64,000 nt of DNA, from the NCBI RefSeq assembly GCF_000003815.2, contig NC_049987.1:1-64000 (forward strand), written 5' to 3'. Origin of the DNA: Branchiostoma floridae (lineage: Eukaryota; Chordata; Leptocardii; Amphioxiformes; Branchiostomatidae). The position numbers and the translations under genes were made by a program. Below the pieces are notes generated by a model that saw only the letters and a program-made list of their open reading frames with translations, searched no databases and was not told where the DNA came from. Below are positions 51,530-62,949 of the stretch, in pieces (position 1 is the stretch's first letter; each line of letters opens with the position of its first letter).

Positions 51530-51870
51530 GGATTGGGAACCTGCCCAGTCCAGACAGTGGAAAAAACCTGTGCAGTATGAAAAAAGGGTCTGCATAGGGG
51601 ATCATGACAATGCTATATGCTAAATTTAGCAGGGTCAGCAGCATTTAATGGCAAGTTCAGGAGGTTGACAGACCTGGTGGCACACGAGGGGCAGAGGGTG
51701 ATATTTCACACCCTTTGTTGACTTTCTGGTTGTTATTAAAGTATCTGCAATAGCTATACATGCATTTAAAAGCTCGCATGCAGGCCCTTCTTTTCAGACT
51801 GGACATGTTTTTCTGCTGTCCAGACTACAGGATAGGTTTTCCTGAAAACCCCATGCAGACCACCCTTTAG
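51530..51870. repeat. Two TGCAGACC/GGACAGG-type repeat copies
   Basis: An inverted copy at 51513-51600 (CCAGTCCAGACAG ... GGTCTGCATAGGGG) and a direct copy at 51778-51870 (GCAGGCCCTTCTTTTCAGAC, TTTTCCTGAAAACCCC). Same family as 39730 and 45362. Confidence 0.55.
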
Positions 51871-52019
51871 TGTTGTTTGTGATAATTAATTGAGATGCAA
51901 AATTTGTGTATCGCTGATAGCTGTTTATACTTTATGGTATATGCCATGAAAAATTACATTAAATAATATTGTTGGCTCTGAATAGTACTCCCTGTAAGTG
52001 TCAGTGTGTCTGTGTGTAT

Positions 52020-52420
52020 TTTATACATGATACACATGATTAGCACATGAAATGTCATTGAGGTTATATTTTTACTAGCATTTATGCGTCTGTGTGTCAA
52101 CAAGATAACTGAAGAACGGCTGGGTGGATTGGTTTCATATACTTGGTGCTTTGGTAGGATGTGATGAAAGCTGGAAATGATTAGATTTTGGGCACCCTAG
52201 CGGCTTCCCTTGGTGTTGCAGCATAACTTGCTCAAGTTTGGGACACTATGCCTAGTTTTGGGATAGCAGGGGCATTTTTGTCAAAACCTTCTTAAGGGAA
52301 TAACTCAAGAAAGGAACAACAGATTTTCATGATGTTTGGTATGTATATTGTACGAAAGGAAATATTGATTATGCAAAAGAAAAGCACATTTGCAAAATCT
52401 CATTGCAAATATTGTTGTTG
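52020..52420 (+). repeat. Periodic repeat family copy
   Basis: GATAACTGAAGAACGGCTGG, GAAAGCTGGAAATGATTAGA and CCCTAGCGGCTTCCCTTGG, then a second unit from 52300 with ATAACTCAAGAAAGGAACAA. Matches the reverse complement of 59280-59680. Confidence 0.65.
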
Positions 52421-52499
52421 ATGATATGATGTTATATACTCCATTTAAGATGATATGTAAGTTATCCTACACCATGTATATATAAATGTTCTTTTTATG

Positions 52500-52612
52500 T
52501 ATTGTCTAGTATGTGTTTGTCAGCAGGGCTAGCCCTTTGTAATAGCCGTAGGCTAGTTGGGCAGCCCTGGCTGTGTGTTCGGTACAGCCAAACCAATAAA
52601 TGAATAAATAAA
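52500..52612 (+). repeat. 3' end of a non-LTR retrotransposon with (GAATAAATAAAT) tail
   Basis: GGGCTAGCCCTTTGTAATAG, TAGGCTAGTTGGGCAGCCC and CCAATAAATGAATAAATAAA. The tandem A-rich tail is typical of CR1-like LINE ends. The coding part is absent. Confidence 0.55.
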
Positions 52613-53024
52613 TTTGCATAATTAATGCAAACATTCTATCATAGTAGTTTTTTCACTGTATCTCTTGTCCTGGATATGATATGGTGTTGACATTTAATTG
52701 GTAGATAGCTTTCAGTGTCATGGCAAAGTTGGAAAAGTTTAAGCCTCCTAACATTTAATTTTTGTCAAGACATTTGAAAGAGGATAACTGCAAAAAGTGG
52801 TAATTAAAATTATTGCCATGGCGACGGTTTTATTGTTTATAAAGTACATGTACATGTCTTAAATACAGGAATGAATGCCTTGTTGACTATGATACCATGT
52901 TTTGACCCTTTAATTCTTTTTACAACAGTCATCACAGCTTTATGGTGCCTATTTTGAAAATGAAGCCATCTTGTTTATTTCCACCCATCTTGGTTTTATT
53001 TCGCCCTATCGCACTATTTTTGCA

Positions 53025-53085
53025 GTCTGCAGAGGATGTCATCCATAAGATTTACTTGCTGTGGCCTAATTTGCATTACTGAGAT
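53025..53085 (-). repeat. Diverged end of the PIF/Harbinger-like family
   Basis: GAGGATGTCATCCATAAGAT followed by GTGGCCTAATTTGC resembles the right end of 2743-3590. The rest of the element is not recognised. Confidence 0.4.
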
Positions 53086-53206
53086 ATTACTACATCCTGT
53101 ATAGATCTTTTGAATGACTTACATACCAACATGTGGACTACTAGCATTCCTCTGGAAACATTCCTGTACAACTGTACTAGACTTTTTGCAGACTGAACAG
53201 AATTAT

Positions 53207-53438
53207 ATAACGTTAGTTCACCTTTATCCGTAGGGTAACCTATATCCATTGTTTTAAAATGAGGGGGTGTTTAGGGATATCAAGTGGATGGACAGTGGTT
53301 TGAAAGTGCAATGTTTTTAAAATACAGCTTGTTTACCAATTTGAAACCACCGTCCGTCGCATTGACATCCCTAGATACCAGGGTTTTTTTTAAACAACAG
53401 AAAAAGGTTACCCTGAGGATAAAGGTGAACTAGCGCTA
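53207..53438. mobile_element. MITE, second copy of the 48875-49103 family
   Basis: ATAACGTTAGTTCACCTTTA...GGTAACCTATATCC at the left, GGTTACCCTGAGG...GGTGAACTAGCGC at the right. GTTTGAAAGTG and ATTTGAAACCACCGTCCGTC lie in the middle as in the other copy. About 232 bp. Confidence 0.7.
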
Positions 53439-53584
53439 CCATTTGCCTCGCCCCTGAGGTGTCGCCAACAAATTTTAAAAAAACAATTGTTAGTGAAGTA
53501 TGACTAAGGAGGTCTTATTGCTAATTTGCAAGGTCCTGATTTGGCTTAAACTGCAGCTGCCACCATACATGTGCCAGATGTTTG

Positions 53585-54483
53585 GTTTACGGAAAAGGCT
53601 GGGCTGTCTACCTGAGCTGTCTACCTGGGCTGTCTACCTGGGCTGGCTATCACGTCAGGCTACTTGGACCTACGAAAGCCCATTGAGACAAAAGCTGTTT
53701 TAGCAGTAGGGGTTGTTTGTGCCCAATGAAGAAGCTATGTGTGAAGCTATTGTGTGAGGTTCTGGGTTCAAATCAGTTGATATGCCACCGATCTTGGGAA
53801 GGGCTATTAACACGACTTATCAGGCTGATTGGATTAGTCTTAAGACTGGTGGCTAGTTGGTCAAAGGCGTCCAGGAGCCGTTCTATAGTGACAGGGTCCA
53901 GGCTTCTGCGCAATACATTAGGATCGAGAATTGAATTGTGAGGAGCTTAAAATAAGCATTGCTAAAGTGCAAGGGTCTGGAACTGCTGCCAATCGGTGCT
54001 AACTCAGGTGAGCTCAATATGACAGCAATTACCCCAGGTGTGGCCATAGGACTTAAGGGTTTGAACCATTTACACTGGGAAGGAAGGACCCCTAGTCTTT
54101 TCCGTAAGTGTGGTGGGTTCTTTGCCATATCTGAGGAAGGGCCATTACAGAAGCTAGGTACTATTTTCTCTGCCCTAGTGAAGGGAGGAAAGTCGTGTTA
54201 GGAGCCCTTNNNNNNNNNNNNNNNNNNNNNNNNNNNNNNNNNNNNNNNNNNNNNNNNNNNNNNNNNNNNNNNNNNNNNNNNNNNNNNNNNNNNNNNNNNN
54301 NNNNNNNNNNNNNNNNNNNNNATAACACAATCATCCTTCGGACATAGCTTCTTCGCTGAGCACAAACAACCTGCTAAAACAGCTTTTGTCCAATGGGCTT
54401 TCGTAGGTACGTCCAAGTAGCCTGACGTGATAGCCAGCCCAGGTAGACAGCCCAGGTAGACAGCCCAGCATTTTCCGTAAACC
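53585..54483. mobile_element. Long-TIR foldback element flanked by a 13-bp direct repeat
   Basis: Arms of about 170 bp. The left starts GTTTACGGAAAAGGCTGGGC and contains three to four tandem CTGTCTACCTGGG units. The right arm is its inverse with two to three units. Outside, TGCCAGATGTTTG occurs on both sides (53572-53584 and 54484-54496), a putative target duplication; the host reading frame (CQMF) runs into both copies. The centre includes a 112-N gap (54210-54321). Confidence 0.65.
54210..54321. other. Assembly gap (112 N)
   Basis: Lies inside the foldback at 53585-54483. Confidence 0.99.
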
Positions 54484-54744
54484 TGCCAGATGTTTGTATA
54501 CTGCAACTTGCAAGGACCAGAGTAAGACAATCACACAAAGCACAAGTAGTCAGCTGGTTGCTACAAGATCGATAGCCTACCGTGGACCCAACGTCTGGAG
54601 CAACCTACTGCCAGGCACACGTACAGCCTGACCTGCTTTAAGAGACTAGACTCTTGAAGTAAAATAAGTGACCAAAATGAACGGACACAGACTACAAAGG
54701 CTCAGTCAGAGCTTTTCACTCTACGTATTTTTTGTACCATGTAT

Positions 54745-54781
54745 ACATATATATATATATATATAACGTTATATATATGTA
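54745..54781. repeat. (TA)n microsatellite
   Basis: An AT dinucleotide run interrupted by AACGTT. Confidence 0.8.
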
Positions 54782-54829
54782 GTGATATATGTTGATAGAT
54801 TTATTAGGACTCTATGTAATCTGTATCTC

Positions 54830-54911
54830 TGTTATATCTTATCTGACACTTACCACCCTCATGACCTCAATGAAAAGTGGCCTGCAGGCCAATCTGAGCT
54901 TCTCATGACTG
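54830..54911 (+). repeat. LINE 3' tail fragment
   Basis: CTCTGTTATATCTTATCTGA and CATGACCTCAATGAAAAGTG; related to 50000-50110. Probably the 3' UTR of the remnant at 53500-54640. Confidence 0.5.
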
Positions 54912-54913
54912 TC

Positions 54914-55596
54914 TGCCTAAACACCGCAAACGACCACAAACGACTCAGAAACACCACAAACGACTCTAATATGCAGTGTATATGGGCCAAAAACCTTGTG
55001 TGGCGCTCGGGAGACATTGTTTACACATTTATGAATTTAAAAAACGCAGCAAGTCCTACGTATTCACCAGTTATTTTAAGTTACTCCGCCGGTTTCAAGA
55101 TCGAAGCAATTCTTGGCCACCATGTTGGATCGCCTGTGCTAGGAGTCTGCATGGGGAAGTTCTCGATACCTTCCTCGGTTCCATAAACGACATGGCGATA
55201 AAACTATGGAAGCTGTTGGTTCATAGATAATNNNNNNNNNNNNNNNNNNNNNNNNNNNNNNNNNNNNNNNNNNNNNNNNNNNNNNNNNNNNNNNNNNNNN
55301 NNNNNNNNNNNNNNNNNNNNNNNNNNNNNNNGTATACTAAGTGTTTTTCAGCCTCTAATGCAAGCAAGCACAATCCAACATGGTGGCCGAAGAATTGCTT
55401 CGATCTTGAAACCGGACTAACTCGAAATAACTGGTGAACACGTAGCACTAATGCTGCATTTTTTAAATTCATAAATGTATAAATGTCTCCAGAGCACCAC
55501 ACAAGGTCTTTGACCCATATACACTGCATATTAGAGTCGTTTGTGGTCGTTTGTGGTGTTTCTGAGTCGTTTGTGGTCGTTTGTGGTGTTTAGGCA
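54914..55596. mobile_element. Foldback element with TGCCTAAACACC ends, gap in the centre
   Basis: The left arm (54914 to about 55157) and right arm (about 55345-55596) are inverted repeats. They share ACAAACGACTCAGAAACACC, CAGTGTATATGGG, CAATTCTTGGCCACCATG and more. The ends carry a tandem AAACGACCACAAACGAC-type repeat. 55232-55331 is a 100-N gap. The 134-residue frame in the left arm is a product of the repeat. Confidence 0.65.
55232..55331. other. Assembly gap (100 N)
   Basis: At the centre of the preceding foldback. Confidence 0.99.
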
Positions 55597-56029
55597 CACC
55601 CATAAATAAAGGTTCAAACAAACATAACTCAAATAATTTTTCCAGCCACATAGTGAAAAGACGTATTTCGGTTATTGGGTGGGCTGACTACTCTACCCCC
55701 GGTAATCAGTGAATTTTAGTATTGGTGCTATCGTTAGGACAAACTGAAGTTTGACATGTGAAACTTTATACAGTTTGTATTAATGGCAGCATGGAAATGC
55801 AGAAATATGATGTTGCTGTTAAAACAAACAATTATAATGATGTGGTGCAGTCATGTGGTCAACTTTTTACTCTCTTTGCAGGAAAAATCCTCAAGCCACA
55901 CCAACTTGAATGAAATTCTCGTTCTTGGCTATTTGTAGTAATTTTTGATGGATTAGGGTACAAAATACAAGAACAGGTATCCAAGCTCAAATGTTTCTAG
56001 GAGCCACAAGTCAACAAGCCAAGCTGGTT

Positions 56030-56594
56030 CATATGAGGGGGGATCAATAAGTTCTCGGCCTCACCCAGAAATAATAAGCACAACTTAAGTTTCAAAGTAT
56101 AGATGTCAAGTATAAAGTCTTAACGTTGTATGAATTTGTACCAAAATTCAAATTAGTGTGATGATTACTTTGCCGGCGACACCCAGTAACGTTAGGTAAG
56201 GGAGAAGGGAAAAAAATGAGCTGCGACCTGAGGTGTGAGGGTCAACTTGTGCTGCTGGAAGTCAGACACCCACTCTTCTTTCTGCTTGAAATAGGGAGAG
56301 AATCATTATCAAACATTTTGACAATGTCTTTGTTAATGACAAAGAATTTACAGCATGGGGAACTCGACCCACATGTCTGATCACAATTCACCCTTGTTTT
56401 TCTCCCTACTTACCTTCTAATTTAAAAAAAAAACGAATGCCTGGAAAGTACCATAATGAATGCAATGATTAGAAATTTGGAGGATATTGATAAAAGGCTT
56501 CATAGCAATCATACTATGAAGTTGTGCCTAGAAATTTAAGTTGCACATATTATTTCTGGGTGTGGCTGAGAACTTATTGATCTCCCCTCATATG
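56030..56594. mobile_element. Mariner-like MITE with GGGGGGATCAATAAGTTCTC ends
   Basis: The left end CATATGAGGGG, GATCAATAAGTTCTCGGCC and AGAAATAATAAGCACAACTT is mirrored over about 65 bp at the right end. 565 bp, no transposase. Such ends resemble mariner-family termini (general knowledge). Confidence 0.7.
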
Positions 56595-57305
56595 CCTAAA
56601 TTGGTGCACAACTGTTTCCGTATACATGTGATCTTTTTTATAGATATGGAAAAAATGAATCAGCAAACCAAGAAGACATTGGTGCAGCTATCAATTAATA
56701 TCGCAAATGTGTGTTGTAACTGGTTCAAAGACAACTGAAGTCTTAATTTATATTTCTTGCTGCAGACAGAAAGAATGGTGGAGGAGGTGGTGATATACAA
56801 AGGCAGATATTAGAATCTATTCCAAGTCATCATCAGGGTTTTTCGGTGATATTTGTAATAAGTTTGAATTATTTTGATTAAGAGCATATCTAAGCCACAA
56901 TAATTAATCTTTTTTTTAAATTGGCTAAGAAAGTTTTCACTATTTGAATTACTTTGAATATCTTAGAAAGTTTTTGAAAGTAACTGTACAAAAATATCTT
57001 TATTCAGAATAATTGTCACACTTCTGTTTGATGATCTTTGATTCTTCCACATTTACAAATATTTGTAAATTACCCCCCTAAAAATAAGCCCTATCGTTAT
57101 CTCTGTATATTTTTAGATTTCACTGCTGGGCATTGGTGGATCCTTTGTGATGAGCCATTGTTACATGATTGTTACACCATACTTTGCAAGGATGTGTGAA
57201 TAATACAATCTTCCCAGCCCACTGACCCATTTACAAAATGTTACAGAAAATGGTAAATAACGTAGAATGATAGGGCTTGAAAAATTAAATTTGGCTAGGA
57301 ATACG
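56595..57305. other. Intergenic DNA, no gene seen
   Basis: AT-rich, short frames only. Confidence 0.5.
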
Positions 57306-58392
57306 ATTAACGGGGGCCGCCCTAAGATGCCCCTGTCCTAAGATGCCCAGATTTTTTGCTGATCTTATTATGCATAAGTACGCCGTGTTTGTTGCCACTG
57401 ACTATGATGATTAGAAAGGTAAATAAACCAAGTCCAAACAAACAGCTTTTCTTCTATGAATTTTGTTTTTCACATGTTCACTTTTTTTTCACATGTTCTG
57501 TTTTTGAAGACATAATTTTCACAATAATGTTGGTACTGCCGAATCACTGTGGTCACCTGTTACTAGGTATTGGTGGCTTGTGGCCACAAATAAACAGCCA
57601 ATAAAAACAGCCACACAACTGCCATATAAATAAGAAACAAAGCTTCACAAAACACCAAATATTGGTCTTCAAATGTATGTTGAGTAGAAGACCGGCCATA
57701 GAAAAAAAACATAAGCATCACCGTCGTTGTTTTCCCCAGGGAGCGTGGCCCCGCAGGTAGCAGACGAGCGAACGCCCAAAAGATTTGTTACTTTAAAAAT
57801 GATTCGTACCGTCTATAAAAATGAAATTTCACAGAGTGATGTCGAATATGTTTCCCAATACGTACACATAGTTTTTTTTGTGATTTTGGCGTTGTCGTTT
57901 TTCGTAATGATTTTGTTAGTCGGGCCGCCGCATTCAGTGCATTTCGCCTATTTCCCTTGAAAACACGACCTGGATTGTGAATGATTTAGCCCTCCTCGCG
58001 GGAGACAAGAAGCACACACGATCACAATTCTAATGTCAAAAGAAAGCTAATATATCATGAAATTAGACTTTTTATTTATGTTTGTCTAAGTTGGTCACCA
58101 GCTTCCGAAGAGAGCACATTCCAAAAGCGGGGCAAGTTAGGGCGCACTGTTTAACGCGGCTCAAAATCGGAATTTATATTCACGATAACGTCCTCGGTGT
58201 TTTCCAGTTGTAACGCGAAGGGCGAAGGGCTCATGAACAGTATGAATGCCTTCCTTATTCAAGTATGGTCTCTAGATGAATGTGTTAAAAATTCATTGAT
58301 CAAAACTTGACCACTCTTTGGCAACTAGTGATGGAGCGCCGTGAGTTCGAGCGCGTAAAAAAAGGGGGGCATCTTAGGGCGGCCCCCGTTAC
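57306..58392. mobile_element. DNA transposon with GGGGCCGCCCTAAGATG ends, second copy
   Basis: Starts TAACGGGGGCCGCCCTAAGATG, ends GCATCTTAGGGCGGCCCCCGTTA. Shared subterminal sequence (GAGCGCCGTGAGTTCGAGCGC) and interior (ACAAAGCTTCACAAAACAC) tie it to 24313-25589, in inverted orientation. A 77-residue frame (57727-57960) has a hydrophobic stretch near its end but no recognised domain. Confidence 0.7.
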
Positions 58393-58827
58393 CATTTGCC
58401 ATCGTTTTATAACATACCAACAAGGACAATTTGATCAATACATTGTCCATCTGTATGAGGTTTGATATCATGTCCTTCAGTCAGAAATAGTCACTACTGT
58501 GTATGGCATTAATACAAGAGAAAATGACTTGAAACTTTGAAATCACTGCTGTGATTTTTGTATGGTTGTATGTTTCATGAGGCTGTGTGTACCAGTGTGT
58601 GACCTTGATATATATTTAGTATATGTCATGAAAAACTACATTTGGCTCTGAATATAATAACCACTTGCCATTCACATTCATCGAGGCTAACATTCCATAC
58701 ATGCCTGTGGAAACATGCCTAGCATGCATCTGGAAACATGCCTGTGCAATTCCTAGAATTTTTGCAGACTGAACCTAATATATACCATTTGCCTCGCCCC
58801 TGAGGCATCGCCAAAAATATTTAATTA

Positions 58828-59690
58828 GCATATTTGGCATCTGCTTATGTTCCATCTATCATAATTTACATTTGTTATATTTATTGAAGTTGAGTTATTG
58901 AAATAATGGAATTATACAATTTCCTCATTAATTATGCAAATAGTGTCCTCATTTGCATAACATGTATATCATTATGAACATCTTTGCCTAAGCTAGCTGC
59001 ATGCCTAAAATGATGGCAATCCATCATTCCTCTCTGCAGTTATCCTCTTTCGAATGTCTTGACAAAAATACCCCTGCAGTTTCAAATTAGATGTTAGGAG
59101 ACTGAAATTTGGCCCACTATGTCATGACGCTGAAAGCTGTCTACCATCTAAATGTCAAGACCATATCATTTCCGGGACAGGAGATACATTGAAAAACTAC
59201 GATAGAATATTCTCATTAATTATGCAAATTTACTCTAATTTTGCATGATTAGCATTTTATCTTGTACAACATTGTCTAAGGTACCTACATACCAAAAATC
59301 GTGAACATCCGTTGTTCCCTTGTTGAGTTATCCGCTTCAGAAGTTTTTGACAAAAATGCCCCTGCTATCCGAAACCTAGTCGCTAGGGGGGCCCCAACTT
59401 CATTCATTCCTGAGCACAACAGCTATCTACTAGTAAAACCCCAAAATTCGTGACCATAGCTTGTTCAGAACACGAGATAGCAAAACTGGAAGTTGCGCTG
59501 CTGTACCAAGGGAAGCCGCTAGGGGGCCCAAAATCTAATCACTTCCAGCTTTCATCACACCCCACCAACACACCAAGTATGAAAGCAATCCATCCAGCCG
59601 TTCTTGAGTTATCTTGTTCACAGACACACACACACACAAACGCTACTGAAAATATAACCTCCATGACATTTCATGGAGGTAAAAATAGAA
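58828..59690 (-). repeat. Periodic repeat element, three units of ~285 bp
   Basis: The GAGTTATCY motif recurs at 59607, 59325 and 59037 (282 and 288 bp apart). Each follows a CCATCC-type element and precedes a stretch with TTTGACAAAAATGCC or similar. The right end is a short hairpin (CCTCCATGACATTTCATGGAGG, 59660-59681) beside a CACACACA tract. Other copies on both strands across the window. Confidence 0.65.
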
Positions 59691-59782
59691 TGTGCAAAGT
59701 AAACATAATGAATAGTAATGTGCATCAATTTAGTGGGCGCTGTCAGAATTTAGCATTGCCAGGAACCCTCCACCCCTATCCC

Positions 59783-59940
59783 CATGCAGACCCCCTCTTT
59801 AGCCTGACTAAAAACCGCGCTCCTAGCGGCCGGCCCTACAATGGCCGCCGCCCTCGGGGAGGGGGTCATCAACCCTAGCCAGCGAGAGTTTTTTCCGCCC
59901 CACTTTTCTGTCGGGACTGGGCAGGGTTTCCCGTAAACCC
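59783..59940 (+). repeat. TGCAGACCC/GGGCAGGGTTTCCC repeat with GC-rich insert
   Basis: CATGCAGACCCCCTCTTTAG and GGGACTGGGCAGGGTTTCCC flank a GC-rich stretch (CCTAGCGGCCGG). Same family as 45362. Confidence 0.5.
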
Positions 59941-60533
59941 AGATGCATTTCCTGGAAGAGACAGCCTCTCGACTTGAGGTTGCGACACCATTTGAATGAC
60001 AGGGTGGTGGTCCAAATCAACTACATTTGTATTCCTTTTTTCAACCTCGGTATTTTAACACACTGGCGCCCAGTAGAAGAAAGGTGGCTCACCCCTGTCT
60101 TGATAGACTCTTCCTCCCCACTACGCATGTTCAGATCAATTTAAAACCAGCTCGACTCGTTTTCCTGGTCCCTCTCCTAAGTTGTCTAAACACAAGTGGA
60201 AAGGCGTGAAAGGGTCCAGAGTCAACTATGAAAATGCTGTAACGCCAGGAAAGTAGAGGTAAAGCGTTGGCTGGCGCGACGCGTAGAAAGTTTTAGCGAT
60301 CGATATAAGAAATAACGTGGGGTGAAGAAATTATCCAAGTATTCTGGACAGGTGGGTACCAAGCCATTTTCTTGGTTTTGCTTCAACCAAGACGTTATAT
60401 AAGATCTTATTACATAACGTTAACACAGTTAACGTCATAATTTGCTTCAACATATTAGCCTGAGTACCATGCTCTGTAGTGACTGCTGGCTCAGTGACTG
60501 CTGGCTCAATCCTTTTTTGTTGTTGTTGTTTCG

Positions 60534-60566
60534 CTAGACCAAGGAGGTTGACAACCTCCTTGGCTA
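60534..60566. repeat. Short hairpin CCAAGGAGGTTG/CAACCTCCTTGG
   Basis: Nearly perfect inverted repeat. Related hairpins at 1777-1808 (CAAGGAGGTTAAAA arms) and 62614-62640 (CAAGGAGCTTTT arms). Confidence 0.6.
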
Positions 60567-60685
60567 GACACTGCGGCCTCTTGGTGCAAGCGATTATGAT
60601 TGAGAGTGACATACACTCACTCTCACTCACTCATGAGTGACATACAGCGTTCACTGGTACTGGGTTCTAGCAACATTTAATATCG

Positions 60686-60813
60686 TGGAAAACCAGACTT
60701 TTAGCCAAGGCCAGCATGGCACCTCCCAGCAGGAGTGCTTTATAATATGGGAAGACCTGCCTTGACTGCCGAACAAATTCTCTGCTGGCATTGGCTAAAA
60801 GTCTGGTTTTCCA
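60686..60813. mobile_element. Small foldback MITE with TGGAAAACCAGAC ends
   Basis: 128 bp. TGGAAAACCAGACTTTTAGC at the left and its inverse, GCTAAAAGTCTGGTTTTCCA, at the right; a CCAGCA/TGCTGG pair extends the arms. Confidence 0.7.
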
Positions 60814-60924
60814 GGGTAATTATAACTTATATCAACATAACAAAACTAGTAACGTTAACTACTCTAGTCTGTAACATATGTTATGCAGCACAACAGTTTG
60901 AGGATTAATCCTGTGTGGTGGGAG

Positions 60925-62949
60925 ATACTAAAAGACGTAATACCACGTAAGACCACGAATTACCAGGTTAAACATCACAGAACTCAAATATTTCTATGTG
61001 TGCATATGTGTTCCCCACATATAGAAACATTTTGTGGTTTATGGGCTTAAAAATCATATTTTCCCCCAGCAAACCGCCGCTGCCCTGCGTGGCATGATAG
61101 CGCTGGCGGACAGGGTCAATCAACAACACAGTTTATTTTTGTATTTTTTTCAAACAATTATGTTTCATTCTTGAAAAAAAATCCGCATACACGTAGCTGG
61201 AACATTCGACAGCACAATTTTACCAGCGTTGTTGTCGTGTTGCATGTTGTACGTGACGTTAAACCCTGGAGATATTGCGGCACAAGCGTATCACTACCCA
61301 GACCGACCTGATAGAAATTAGAATTAAAACTAGAGTTCCACGAAACACATACCTTCGCCAGACAATCAAGGGTTGTTATGGAGAATGCCTTTATCAATGA
61401 CTTAAAAGTTTTATAGCTTCTCAAGTTATGTTCTCCGCACTCACACAGAGCCCGCTGCAGTACCGACGGAAGATACCGGGCGAACCATTTTCAAAGTCAA
61501 CCTTTGTTTCTGCGACCGCTACTCAATACCAAGTACATGTATCATGAAAATCCATCAATCAGATCTCCAGTTATACTGTTGACCTACATAAAGACTCACC
61601 TAACACTATGGCTTAAGCCTTAACCAAAAGTTTAATCTTCTTGGCAAAGGTAATTCAAAGGCCACAAACCACCAAGCTTCCACTTTTCCCTGCCACATAA
61701 GCATCACCAAAATAAGGGGGAAAACACCCCTTCACATCAAAATGGAGAAACCCCTTCCCATAGTGCACAAACAAACAACATGGCGCTTGCAAAGTGAGAA
61801 CTAATAAACAATGTGTTTGCAACAATAACATCTATGTTTTGCTGACACAAATATGTCATGACCTCCACAAGCCTGGAGCACAGATGTAGTTATCGACACT
61901 GAGCACTGACTGTCCAGAAAAGAGGTCGATTGAAGGATTTACAAATTCTTCTAATTATCATGTAAATTAAGCCCCGATTTGCATACAATACATTTCAGGA
62001 TTTTAATCAATACCTAAGGTATGTACATACCAAAAATAATGCAAATCCACCAACCCCTCCTAGACTTATACTCTACCAAAGATAATGACAAAATCGCCCG
62101 GTGCAGTACAAAACAAGCCGCCAGGAGGCCAAAATTTGCACTACTCAATCCCTGCCCAGAGACGTATCCACTACCCAAAAATCGTAAACCTGACACTTCA
62201 GGATAACTATAACGCCAACTTCGACACTCCGCTGCAGTACCGCAACTTGTCGCCAGGATGCCCATTATCGAACTTGACCGTCGTTTTCCAAACCCCTAAA
62301 TAACTACCGAATATAATGCAAAACGATCCACAGCGTCAAAAGTTATCTTGCACGCAAATACACACACACACACACTCACCCCGCTGCACTCACGACAGAA
62401 AGCGCCAACAGTACCATTTTCGTACAAAACCTTGCTATACGCAACCGCAACTCAAATACCAAATATCGTGACATTCCATCCACAGCTACCAAAGTTATTT
62501 GAGATTGACCTATATACTGGGACACAAAAAAATGTTCTAACCATAACATGACCTTCTTGGCGAAGGTAAAAACAAAACCTAGACAAATTTTTACGTGATG
62601 AAATGACTAAAATCAAGGAGCTTTTATCAAAAGCTCCTTGCTAAAATACAACTGTTTGAAACACTACAAAGATAAACTAGGGCACGATGTTGCAAATATG
62701 ACAAATTGTACCGCATCGCGACTCGCCGTGTTGTTGATGTTATTGACCCTCCGGCCCGTGCGAGGCAGCGGCAGTTTGCTAGCGGAATTCTTAGGCAGAA
62801 ATATAAGTTTTAAGCCCATAAACTACAAAATGTTTGGTTTGTATATGTAGGGAACACATATGCACACATAATATTTGATTTCCGTGATGTTTAACCTGGT
62901 AATTCGTGGTATTACGTGGTATTTCGTGGGATTACGTCTTTTAGTACTA
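60925..62949. mobile_element. ~2-kb element with ~200-bp inverted arms
   Basis: Arms about 60925-61130 and 62728-62949 are diverged inverted repeats. They share ACTAAAAGACGTAAT, AACCAGGTT-like, TAAACATCAC, CATATGTGTTCCC and TTATGGGCTTAAAA motifs. The middle includes a periodic-repeat copy (61930-62570) and the hairpin at 62614. No transposase frame. Confidence 0.5.
61930..62570 (-). repeat. Periodic repeat family copy
   Basis: CACCAACCCCTCCTAGACTT, CCGCCAGGAGGCC and later AAAGTTATCTTGCACGCAAA with a CACACACA tract. It ends at the hairpin ACCTTCTTGGCGAAGGT (62550-62566), as other copies do. Confidence 0.55.

Larger units (their letters stand above)
53500..54640 (+). pseudogene. Non-LTR retrotransposon C-terminal remnant split by a foldback
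   Basis: The left part (53520-53584) encodes LPPYMCQMF, close to VPPYLSQMF in the RT remnant at 13407-13500. The right part (54536-54625) encodes TRSIAYRGPNVWSNLLP and then TGA, the form in which many LINE ORF2 proteins end. The two are separated by the element at 53585-54483 and by frameshifts. A decayed 3' LINE copy; a matching 3' tail (CATGACCTCAATGAAAAGTG) follows at about 54862. Confidence 0.6.

Noticed and set aside
54782-55230. 134-aa and 84-aa frames
   Set aside because: They fall in a LINE tail and in the left arm of a foldback whose mirror image lies at 55345-55596, and have no coding signature of their own.
57727-57960. 77-aa frame with a hydrophobic segment as a small membrane protein
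   Set aside because: Located inside a TIR element, no homologous frame in the related copy at 24313-25589, no recognised family.
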